A DNA stretch of 64,000 bases from Tsukamurella sp. 1534 (GTDB lineage: Bacteria; Actinomycetota; Actinomycetes; Mycobacteriales; Mycobacteriaceae). Each line of letters starts with the position of its first letter. The first letter of the stretch is position 1. Shown piece after piece: positions 55,463-64,000 of this stretch. The stretch covers positions 28,229 through 92,228 of the forward strand of contig NZ_HE997628.1 of the NCBI RefSeq assembly GCF_000312385.1, given 5' to 3'. The notes beneath the pieces are model-generated. The model made no database searches, was not told where the DNA came from, and saw only the letters and a program-made list of their open reading frames with translations. The position numbers were made by a program, and so were the translations under genes.

Positions 55463-56559
55463 TGCGCGTCCTGGCGGCGATGAGCGGAGGCGTCGATTCG
55501 GCCGTGGCGGCGGCGCGCGCCGTCGAGGCCGGACACGACGTGGTCGGCGTGCACCTCGCCCTGTCCGAGGCTCCGGGCACCCTGCGCACCGGCTCGCGCG
55601 GCTGCTGCTCTAAGGAGGACGCGGGCGACGCCCGGCGCGCCGCCGATGTGCTCGGGATCCCGTTCTACGTCTGGGATTTCGCGGAGCGCTTCCGCGAGGA
55701 CGTGATCGACGACTTCGTGGCCGCCTACGCCGCGGGCGAGACCCCGAACCCGTGCCTGCGCTGCAACGAGAAGATCAAGTTCTCCGCCCTCGCGGAGCGC
55801 GCCTACGCGCTCGGGTTCGACGCCGTGGCCACCGGCCACTACGCGCGCCTCGAGAGCGGCGAGCTGCGCCGCGCCGTCGACGTGGACAAGGACCAGTCCT
55901 ACGTGCTGGCCGTCCTCACCGCGCAGCAGCTGGACCGCGCCCTGTTCCCCGTGGGCGACACCCCCAAGCCCGCCATCCGCGAGGAGGCCGCTCGCCGTGG
56001 CCTCGCCGTCGCGGACAAGCCGGACAGCCACGACATCTGCTTCATCCCGTCCGGCGACACCCAGGCCTTCCTGGGCGCCCGGATCGGCGTCCGCCCCGGC
56101 GCGGTGGTGGACGCCGCGACGGGCGAGCGCATCGGCGAGCACGAGGGTGTGCACGGTTTCACGATCGGCCAGCGCAAGGGGCTCGGCCTGCCGGGCCCCG
56201 CGGCCGACGGGGCGCCGCGCTACGTCACCGGCATCGACGCCGGTTCGGGCGAGGTCCGGGTGGGCCGGGGCGAGCAGCTCGACGTCACGCGGATCGTGGC
56301 CGACGGTGCCGTCTGGACCTCCGGTTCGGCACCCAGCGGTCCGGTCGAGGCGACGGTGCAGGTCCGGGCGCACGGTGGGCTGGCCCCGGTGACCGCACGC
56401 GCCGAGGGAGACCGACTGGTCATCGACCTGCACACGCCGCTGCGCGGGGTCGCCCCGGGCCAGGCCGCGGTGCTGTACGCGCCCGACGACACCCGAGGGG
56501 ACCTGGTCCTGGGCTCGGGCACCATCCGCTCCACCGAACACGCCGCGGTGGACGCCTGA
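55462..56559 (+). CDS. mnmA: tRNA-specific 2-thiouridylase MnmA
   Basis: A 365-aa enzyme. SGGVDS (residues 8-13) is the PP-loop for tRNA adenylation. [10 protein letters not shown] holds C101, and DICFIP holds C193, the predicted catalytic and persulfide-relay cysteines. GHYARL and TIGQRKGLG are family motifs. It forms s2U34 in Lys, Glu and Gln tRNAs using sulfur from the desulfurase encoded just upstream with a 1-base overlap. It is followed by the MetE-like gene after 2 bp. Confidence 0.97.
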   Translation: MRVLAAMSGGVDSAVAAARAVEAGHDVVGVHLALSEAPGTLRTGSRGCCSKEDAGDARRAADVLGIPFYVWDFAERFREDVIDDFVAAYAAGETPNPCLRCNEKIKFSALAERAYALGFDAVATGHYARLESGELRRAVDVDKDQSYVLAVLTAQQLDRALFPVGDTPKPAIREEAARRGLAVADKPDSHDICFIPSGDTQAFLGARIGVRPGAVVDAATGERIGEHEGVHGFTIGQRKGLGLPGPAADGAPRYVTGIDAGSGEVRVGRGEQLDVTRIVADGAVWTSGSAPSGPVEATVQVRAHGGLAPVTARAEGDRLVIDLHTPLRGVAPGQAAVLYAPDDTRGDLVLGSGTIRSTEHAAVDA

Positions 56560-56561
56560 CG

Positions 56562-57569
56562 ATGACCGATCTCCTCGCGCCCCTGATCGGTTCCGCGACG
56601 GGAATCGGCTCGCATCCCGGCACGGACCCCCGGGAGGCGGCGGCCACCGTCGTGGGTGAGCTCGCCGTGCCGTACCTGCCCGAGCTCCCCGCCCGGGGTC
56701 TCGGGGCGGACATGATCGGCCGGTCCGCCGGGCTGCTGGTGGACATGGGCCTGGACACCAGCACCACCGGGTACCGGATCGGCGTTCCCGCCGGGCGGAC
56801 CGCGCAACTCGTCGTCGATCACCTGCGGCGCGACCTCGACGCCCTCGAGGAGGCGTACGAGGTGGCCGGGCGCAGGGGGAGCGGCCTGGTCAAGACCCAG
56901 GCCGCCGGCCCGCTGACGCTCGCAGCGGGCCTGGAACTGCCCAACGGGCACCGGGTTCCGCGTGATCGCGGCGCCATGCGCGATATCGCCGATTCGCTCG
57001 CCGAGGGGCTCTCCCGGCACGTGGCGGACCTGCGCGCGCGGTGCGGCGCGGACGTGGTCCTGCAGCTGGACGAGCCGTCGATGTCCGCCGTGGTCCGCGG
57101 CGGGGTCCCAGCGCTCACCCGCCTGGACCCGATCCGCGCAGTCCCCGCGCCCGAGGCCGCGGAACTCCTGGCGCGGGTGTGCGAAGCCGTGGACGCACCG
57201 GTGCTGCTGCACCTGTGCGGCCCGGTGGAGTGGGACGTCGTCCGCCGGGTGCCCGTCGACGGTGCCCTGGTCGACGTCACGCGGCTGTCCTCCGCCGACT
57301 ACGACGGCTTCGGCGCGCTGGCCGAGTCCGCGACCGTCGTGGGGCTCGGTGTGGTTCCGCCCGTGCCCGGCGACCGGCCCGTCGCGGCCGAGGAGGCCGC
57401 CGCACCCGCGCTGCGCCTGTACGACGAGATCGGGCTGCCCCGGCGCGATCTCGCCCGCGCGACGGTGACTCCGACGTGCGGCCTCGCCGGCGCCGCGCCG
57501 GAGCGGGTGCGCTCCGCCCTGGAGCTCGCCGTGCGCGTTTCGTCCGTGTTGCACGATCCGCCCGAGTAG
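56562..57569 (+). CDS. MetE C-terminal-like methionine synthase family protein (Rv3015c type)
   Basis: A 335-aa TIM-barrel protein related to the C-terminal domain of cobalamin-independent methionine synthase. It starts GSATGIGSHPGTDPREAA. VLQLDEPSM, LHLCGPVEW and VTPTCGLAGA are the regions that carry Zn ligands in MetE (His, Cys, Glu, Cys). H-x-C and the CGLAG cysteine are present. The length, half that of MetE, means it cannot bind the folate substrate in the usual way; a methyltransferase with a corrinoid or other donor is possible. The operon is with mnmA. Confidence 0.87.
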   Translation: MTDLLAPLIGSATGIGSHPGTDPREAAATVVGELAVPYLPELPARGLGADMIGRSAGLLVDMGLDTSTTGYRIGVPAGRTAQLVVDHLRRDLDALEEAYEVAGRRGSGLVKTQAAGPLTLAAGLELPNGHRVPRDRGAMRDIADSLAEGLSRHVADLRARCGADVVLQLDEPSMSAVVRGGVPALTRLDPIRAVPAPEAAELLARVCEAVDAPVLLHLCGPVEWDVVRRVPVDGALVDVTRLSSADYDGFGALAESATVVGLGVVPPVPGDRPVAAEEAAAPALRLYDEIGLPRRDLARATVTPTCGLAGAAPERVRSALELAVRVSSVLHDPPE

Positions 57570-57572
57570 GCT
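57567..57572 (+). promoter_or_regulatory. Leaderless-type -10 (TAGGCT) overlapping the MetE-like stop codon
   Basis: TAGGCT starts with the TAG stop of the MetE-like gene (57567-57569) and is followed by 6 nt and the ATG at 57579. Confidence 0.5.
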
Positions 57573-57578
57573 GCCCGC

Positions 57579-57974
57579 ATGAGGCGTACAGGGGTTGTGG
57601 CCGGTTTGATCGTCGCCGGCGTCGTGTTGGCCGGCTGCTCGGGCGGATCGGATTCGGCGTCCGAGGCCCCGACGACGGCCGCAACCGGCACGTCGTCCGT
57701 GCCCGCAGGCGCGTCGGTGAGCCCCGGGGCATCGGCGCCCGCGGCGATTCCGGCGACCGTCCCGGGCACCTACAGCAACGGCGACTGGGTGGTCCGTCTC
57801 GCGGCGGACGGCACGTGGGAGGAGGACCTCCGCGGCCAGAAGAACGCGTACGGCGGCACCTACACGGTGGACGGCGACACGGTCCTGCTGCGCGACCGGG
57901 GCGGGTCCACCGAGACCGCCACCCTGCAGGGCGACGAGCTGAAGCTCCCGTCGATCACGCTCCGCCGGCAGTAG
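57579..57974 (+). CDS. Small lipoprotein of unknown function
   Basis: A 131-aa protein. The signal peptide has the lipobox LAGC (Cys at residue 20), then a Ser/Thr/Ala/Pro-rich linker (about 21-60). A compact domain of roughly 70 residues follows (NGDWVVRLAADGTWEEDLRGQKNAYGGTYTVDGDTVLLRD), resembling lipocalin/calycin-like beta structures. No function is assigned. The 3' end overlaps the convergent YjbR-like gene by 20 bp. Confidence 0.8.
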   Translation: MRRTGVVAGLIVAGVVLAGCSGGSDSASEAPTTAATGTSSVPAGASVSPGASAPAAIPATVPGTYSNGDWVVRLAADGTWEEDLRGQKNAYGGTYTVDGDTVLLRDRGGSTETATLQGDELKLPSITLRRQ

Positions 57975-58383
57975 CCGGGCCGGCGCCCGCGTCCAGTAGG
58001 GCGACGGCGCGTTTCGGCGCGATCCGGCGGTAGCTCGCGTCGATCAGTTCGGTCACCTCGTCCCAGTCGACGGGGCCCACGGTGAGGTCCAGCCCGAGCC
58101 AGCCGGCCGAGGCCATGTACGCGGGGAGGTAGATCCGTTCGTCCTGCTCGAGTGCCGCGCGTTCGGCGGGATCGGCGATGAACAGGACGCTGGTGTCGCG
58201 TTGAAGGTGGGGCCTCGTCGCCGTCTTCTTGGTCCCGCCGCCGTACATCGCGAACATCTTGCCGCAGCGGAACGTCGGCCGGCCGTGCGCGACCTTCTCC
58301 ACGGATTCGGGGAAGGCCAGGGCGATCTCCCGCACGCGGGCGAGTACCGGATCGTCGTCGGAGAACATGATCGGATGCGGCAT
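57955..58383 (-). CDS. MmcQ/YjbR family protein
   Basis: A 142-aa protein. VREIALAFPESVEKVAHGRPTFRCGKMFAMY is the typical YjbR start, and LFIADPAERAALEQDERIYLPAYMASAGWLGLDL and SYRRIAPKRAV complete the fold (CyaY-like double-wing). Members bind DNA weakly in vitro; the cellular role is unknown. The ATG at 58383 has a TAGGCT -10 seven bases upstream. It overlaps the lipoprotein gene tail to tail. Confidence 0.88.
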   Translation of the reverse strand: MPHPIMFSDDDPVLARVREIALAFPESVEKVAHGRPTFRCGKMFAMYGGGTKKTATRPHLQRDTSVLFIADPAERAALEQDERIYLPAYMASAGWLGLDLTVGPVDWDEVTELIDASYRRIAPKRAVALLDAGAGPATAGGA

Positions 58384-58390
58384 GCCGCCG

Positions 58391-58396
58391 AGCCTA
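58391..58396 (-). promoter_or_regulatory. Leaderless-type -10 (TAGGCT) of the YjbR-like gene
   Basis: TAGGCT on the minus strand is followed by 7 nt and the ATG at 58383. Confidence 0.5.
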
Positions 58397-58436
58397 GCGC
58401 CCGGCGGCACGCCGCATCAGGTGGTTCCGCGGCGGA

Positions 58437-60863
58437 TCAGGCGGCGGCGTCCGTCGTCGTGGCGTCCGTGTCGGCCGCCCCGGTGGTGCCGCGATCCGCG
58501 GTGTCCGAGGACGCCGAGCCGCCCGCCGGCGACGCGGTCTCCGCCGCATCGGCCGCCTCTGCGGACGAGGGCGCGGCCGAGGAATCCTCCGGCGCAGCCG
58601 GGGATTCGGCCGGCGGCGTGGCCGAGGAGTCCGCCTGCGGCTCGGACGGGGACGCCGTGGGCGACGACTCCGTGATCGACGGCGCGCCGGTGGCGGGCGC
58701 CTCCGCCACGGCGGTCGGGGTCGCCGGCAGGGCGGCGGCCGACGGGGCGGGGGACGACGCCCGGACCACCGGTTCCGATGTCGCGATCACGGGTTCGCTT
58801 GCCGCATCCGCCGACTCGCCGACCGTCGGGACCGGCGCCGAGGGCGTCGGTGCCGCCTCGGGCAGGGCGGCGGCGACCTTGGGGAGCGCGTCGGCGATGA
58901 GTTTCACGTCGTCGACGACGGTGACGCTCTTCGCCCACGACGACAGTCCGCCGATCGGGTCGAACGGCGTGATCGGCACCGTGCCCAGGCCGAACGGGTT
59001 GTCCAGCTCCACCAGTCCGATCCGCGGGAACAGGCCTGCACCGGTACCGTCGGTGACCCGGGTGAGCGTCGGCAGGCCCAGGTAGTTCGGGCGCACGGTC
59101 CCGTTCACCTCGACCGCCGGGAACAGGGTGAGGCGGTAGCCCAGCCAATCCAGGGTGAGCGGCGAGCGCAGGCCGTAGTCGCTCGTCAGGAGGTATCGGG
59201 TGCTGGTGCCGTCCGCGGTCGTCCGCACGTCCTGGGTGAAGCGCACGAAGTCCTTCGTGACCTTGATGCGCTTCTCCTCGGAGAGGAGGGCCGCCACGGC
59301 GTCCTTGACGAACGGGTTCGCCAGCAGGGCGGTCACCTCGGAGAGGGGCGCCTTGCTGAGGTCGCCGCCCGCTACGGCGGTGAGCAACTCCATCACGCCT
59401 GGTGTGAGTACCTGGCGGAGCGCGTTGCCCTGGCCGAGGAACAGCGACGTGGGATCGGTGAGGCCCCACTGGGTCTGACGGCTCTGCCCGTCGACGGGGG
59501 CGCGCAGGTCCTTGTAGTAGTCGAAGAGTCCCAGGTAGTTCCCGCACTCTCCCAGTCCCGACGCGGAGGCCGACGTACCGACGCCGAGGCAGCTGACCTC
59601 CTTGAGATCGGGCAGGGTGATGCCCTCGACCGAGTCCATGATCGTGGTCAGGTCCATCCCGGGCGGGAGCATGTTGAGTTTGGCGGCGAGGTCCAGGATC
59701 TTCATCGACTTGATCCGGTCGAAGTCGAGCGGCGCGCCGAACCAGTCGAGCCCCACCTTGCTCGTGTTCATGTTGAGAGCCATGGCCAGGCCGAGGTTCG
59801 CGTACGCCTTCGAGACGGCGTCTGCGCCGTCTGCGCCGGCGAGGGCGAGGCCGAGCGCGTTCGGCGCCTCGGCGCGCGCCGTCCCGCCGTTCATGGCGAG
59901 GGCGAAGGCCAGGCCCTTGCCCGCGATGGTCGAGAAGCCCGACAGCGGGACACGCGGATCGAGGACGGTGGGCACGCTGTAGTCGTAGGTGCGGGAGTTG
60001 AGGAGGCCGGCGATCTTGAGGGCCTCGGTCCGGGTCGCCAGGTTCGCGTCGACGGTGCGCTGCTGCCAGCCGCCGGTGCACAATCCGAGGAACGTGCCGC
60101 CCGGGCAGAACCGTTCGGACACCGGCTTCACCGGGAGCGCGGCCGCGGCCGCGACCTGCTCCAGGGTGGTGTACTCGCCCATCGCGGTCGGGTCGACCTC
60201 CCCGAGATTGAGGATCTTGAGGCCCGTCGCGATGAGGCCCGTCGGCTTCACCGCGAGGACGCTGAGGATGCCGAACACGGTCTGATCGCCCATCGGCACC
60301 TTGGCGATGAGGAGGTTCATACTCGGACCGAGATCGACGGAGATCTGATCGGCGAGGGCGCCGAGATCGATCCGGCCCGGCAGGACAGCCGCCATGCCGG
60401 TGCCGGTGGCACTTCCGCAGTCGACGTTCGCGCCGCCGCCCGCGGAGCCGCCGCCGGCGAGGGCGCCGGTACGGCACGACTCGACGAGGGACGCGACCGC
60501 CGGATTGTCCAGCAGCGCGAGGAGCTTCTGCGGATCCACATCGCTGAGGTCGAGGCCCGCGAGCGCCGCCCCGATGTCGCCGCTGCTGAGGTCGAGACCG
60601 GAGAGGTCGAGGGTGCTGATGTCGATTCCCAGGTCGCTCAGCGACGTCCCGCCGATCGTGATCTCACCCTTCGTTCCGGTGTCGGCGGCGGAGGCGACGG
60701 GAACGCCCATACCTCCTACCAATGCGAAGGAGGCGACCGCGGCGACCGCGCCCGCGCGCCACATGGAGGTGCGTCGGGTCGCTCGTCGGTGAGAACGTTG
60801 TGACCTGCGCCTGATTGCTCGATTCGACGAGTTGACGATGGGGGTGTCCGGTGTGATCGACAT
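58437..60863 (-). CDS. Large secreted protein with low-complexity Pro/Ser/Thr/Ala tail, unknown function
   Basis: An 808-aa exported protein. The long n-region is Arg-rich (RRRSQRSHRRATRR, residues 18-31), then a hydrophobic core and the signal cleavage site ASA near residue 61. A Leu/Asp-rich repeat-like segment follows (DISTLDLSGLDLSSGDIGAALAGLDLSDVD). A central region of about 500 residues has Cys pairs (CRTG, FCPG, LCTGG, SCLG, ECGNYLG) suggesting disulfides, and a roughly 160-residue tail is Pro/Ser/Thr/Ala-rich, possibly glycosylated. I do not recognise the family. AAGGA lies upstream of the ATG at 60863. A 20-bp dyad and a CRP-type site precede it. Confidence 0.78.
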   Translation of the reverse strand: MSITPDTPIVNSSNRAIRRRSQRSHRRATRRTSMWRAGAVAAVASFALVGGMGVPVASAADTGTKGEITIGGTSLSDLGIDISTLDLSGLDLSSGDIGAALAGLDLSDVDPQKLLALLDNPAVASLVESCRTGALAGGGSAGGGANVDCGSATGTGMAAVLPGRIDLGALADQISVDLGPSMNLLIAKVPMGDQTVFGILSVLAVKPTGLIATGLKILNLGEVDPTAMGEYTTLEQVAAAAALPVKPVSERFCPGGTFLGLCTGGWQQRTVDANLATRTEALKIAGLLNSRTYDYSVPTVLDPRVPLSGFSTIAGKGLAFALAMNGGTARAEAPNALGLALAGADGADAVSKAYANLGLAMALNMNTSKVGLDWFGAPLDFDRIKSMKILDLAAKLNMLPPGMDLTTIMDSVEGITLPDLKEVSCLGVGTSASASGLGECGNYLGLFDYYKDLRAPVDGQSRQTQWGLTDPTSLFLGQGNALRQVLTPGVMELLTAVAGGDLSKAPLSEVTALLANPFVKDAVAALLSEEKRIKVTKDFVRFTQDVRTTADGTSTRYLLTSDYGLRSPLTLDWLGYRLTLFPAVEVNGTVRPNYLGLPTLTRVTDGTGAGLFPRIGLVELDNPFGLGTVPITPFDPIGGLSSWAKSVTVVDDVKLIADALPKVAAALPEAAPTPSAPVPTVGESADAASEPVIATSEPVVRASSPAPSAAALPATPTAVAEAPATGAPSITESSPTASPSEPQADSSATPPAESPAAPEDSSAAPSSAEAADAAETASPAGGSASSDTADRGTTGAADTDATTTDAAA

Positions 60864-60896
60864 GGAGGACTTCCTTGGCTCGACTGACCTGGGTCG

Positions 60897-60916
60897 ATGA
60901 CAGCAATGGCTGTCAT
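60897..60916. promoter_or_regulatory. Inverted repeat upstream of the large secreted protein gene
   Basis: ATGACAGC-AATG-GCTGTCAT, perfect 8-bp arms, 34 bp upstream of the ATG at 60863. It is a good candidate for a repressor site; no regulator gene is adjacent. Confidence 0.6.
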
Positions 60917-60937
60917 GGGAGGACTTTAAGCCTGCAA

Positions 60938-60953
60938 CGTGATCTGTGTCACG
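60938..60953. promoter_or_regulatory. CRP/GlxR-like site
   Basis: CGTGA-TCTGTG-TCACG matches the GTGA-N6-TCAC core of CRP-family sites. It lies 75 bp upstream of the secreted protein start and 84 bp upstream of the F420-type oxidoreductase start, so it could act on either. Confidence 0.5.
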
Positions 60954-61036
60954 GGTATTCGCGTCATTGGTAAATATCCGATTTGTTTGCGACAAAACTT
61001 CCCTGCCGAACGATTGAAACGTGTTCTACTTCGGGG

Positions 61037-61900
61037 ATGGTGGAACACGGTGTACGCGTGGGAATAGTCCAGTTCACGTCGGACAAGGGGGTGCCTCCAC
61101 ACAGGCTCGCGCCGCTCGTCGAGGCGGCCGGCTTCGCCTCGTACTTCGTGCCCGAACACGGACATATCCCCACTCGTCGCGATGCGGCGCACCCGGGGAC
61201 GGGCACCTCGGAGCTCCCCGACGAGCGTTACCTGCGCACCCTCGATCCGTGGACCTCGCTGGCCGCCGCGGCCGCGGTGACCGAGCGCATCGAACTCGCG
61301 ACCGCCGTCGCGCTTCCCGTGCAGTCCGATCCGATCACCCTCTCCAAGACGATCGCCACCGTCGACCACCTGTCGGAAGGGCGCGTGACCCTCGGCGTCG
61401 GATTCGGCTGGAACCTCGATGAGCTCGCCGACCACGGCGTCCCCGCGGGCCGCCGCCGGACGATGCTGCGCGAATACCTGCAGGCGATGCGGGCGCTGTG
61501 GCGGGACGAGGAGGCCTCGTACGACGGCGAATTCGTCTCCTTCGGGCCGAGTTGGGCGTGGCCCAAGCCGCCCGGGGCCGTCCCGGTCCTCGTGGGCGCG
61601 GGCGGCACCGACAAGAACTTCGCGTGGATCGCCAAGTACGCGGACGGTTGGATCACGACGCCGCAGGATCGGGGGATCGGCGAGGCCGCGGGGCGACTCG
61701 CGCGGGCGTGGCGGGAGAACGGGCGCGACGGCGCGCCGCGCATCGTCGCCCTCGACGGCCGACCGGATCCCGCCCGACTCGCCCGATGGGCGGACGCCGG
61801 GGTCACGGACGTGCTGTACCCCGTGGACGATTCGAGCGAGGAGGCGGCGGAGAGGTACCTGGAGGGGCTCGCCACCGCGATGGGGCCGGCCCTGAGGTGA
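61037..61900 (+). CDS. LLM-class F420-dependent oxidoreductase
   Basis: A 287-aa luciferase-like TIM barrel. It starts VRVGIVQFTSDKGVPPHRLAPLVEAAGF. FVPEHGHIPTRR, LDPWTSLAAAAAVTERIELATAVALPVQSDPITLSKTIATVDHLSEGRVTLGVGFGWNLDEL and VPVLVGAGGTDKNFAWIAKYADGWIT are the hallmarks of the TIGR03619 F420-binding group. The substrate is unknown. The ATG at 61037 starts MVEHGVRVG; an upstream ATG at 60983 lacks family similarity. It is divergent from the large secreted protein gene. Confidence 0.88.
   Translation: MVEHGVRVGIVQFTSDKGVPPHRLAPLVEAAGFASYFVPEHGHIPTRRDAAHPGTGTSELPDERYLRTLDPWTSLAAAAAVTERIELATAVALPVQSDPITLSKTIATVDHLSEGRVTLGVGFGWNLDELADHGVPAGRRRTMLREYLQAMRALWRDEEASYDGEFVSFGPSWAWPKPPGAVPVLVGAGGTDKNFAWIAKYADGWITTPQDRGIGEAAGRLARAWRENGRDGAPRIVALDGRPDPARLARWADAGVTDVLYPVDDSSEEAAERYLEGLATAMGPALR

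Positions 61901-64000
<2,100 letters not shown>

Overview
The window is one continuous stretch of a very GC-rich chromosome, dense in genes on both strands. It has no rRNA, tRNA, insertion sequence, prophage or CRISPR array that I can see. Gene content and order point to the Mycobacteriales (Actinobacteria). From memory, the backbone follows the Mycobacterium tuberculosis segment Rv3057c-Rv3014c in inverted orientation: SDR, TetR, FMN reductase, nrdHIE, nrdF, fecB-like, ctaD, serB, ABC ATPase, Nudix, echA, methyltransferases, an alpha-glucan/methylglucose lipopolysaccharide-type cluster, etfBA, an ornithine-lipid-type acyltransferase pair, cysteine desulfurase, mnmA, a MetE-like protein and ligA. 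Accessory blocks absent from that reference order are inserted, so a non-Mycobacterium genus such as Tsukamurella or Gordonia is plausible. The genus cannot be fixed from the sequence alone.

Layout. 1-2.7 kb: the end of a Pro/Ala-rich protein, an SDR, and a TetR/FMN-reductase divergent pair. 2.7-6 kb: nrdH-nrdI-nrdE behind tandem NrdR boxes. 6.1-15.7 kb: an accessory block with a molybdopterin oxidoreductase and its TetR, an MFS transporter, a DHFR-like protein, a PQQ-type sugar dehydrogenase, an enoyl-CoA hydratase, a LON-domain protein, a secreted protein and a DinB-like protein. 15.7-17.3 kb: nrdF, again behind tandem NrdR boxes, plus a small membrane protein. 17.3-21 kb: a stand-alone LigD-type polymerase, a ferredoxin/NADP reductase fusion and an AurF-like diiron oxygenase. 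21-29.9 kb: fecB-like, ctaD, serB, glgX, ABC ATPase, Nudix, echA. 30-43.7 kb: two methyltransferase-type genes, aminotransferase, map with an XRE regulator, double-hotdog thioesterase, an ECF sigma/DGPF pair, a beta-propeller lipoprotein, a LbH acyltransferase, and GNAT, GT4, GH57 and methyltransferase genes. 43.9-47.3 kb: etfBA and catalase. 47.3-52.4 kb: PAS protein, lipoprotein, MarR, MpaB-like oxygenase, TetR, a small protein behind a perfect 30-bp palindrome, and a second Nudix. 52.5-57.6 kb: acyltransferase pair, cysteine desulfurase, mnmA, MetE-like. 57.6-64 kb: lipoprotein, YjbR-like, a large secreted protein, an F420-type oxidoreductase, a secreted protein and the first 491 codons of ligA.

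How the genes work together. NrdH, NrdI, NrdE and NrdF make up the class Ib ribonucleotide reductase system although nrdF lies 9.8 kb away; both loci carry CwA-N4-TwG box pairs exactly 32 bp apart over the same -10. FprB-like and AurF-like proteins look like a self-contained NADPH-driven oxygenase module. The GT4, GH57, LbH and methyltransferase genes, with glgX nearby, suggest intracellular alpha-glucan and methylated polysaccharide synthesis. EtfBA and the enoyl-CoA hydratases fit beta-oxidation. MnmA with the cysteine desulfurase makes the tRNA 2-thiouridine modification.

Regulatory architecture is unusually readable. At least fourteen starts have a TAnnnT hexamer ending 6-8 bp before the start codon, usually with no ribosome binding site, the hallmark of leaderless mycobacterial-type transcripts. 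In three cases the stop codon of the upstream gene supplies the first three bases of that hexamer.
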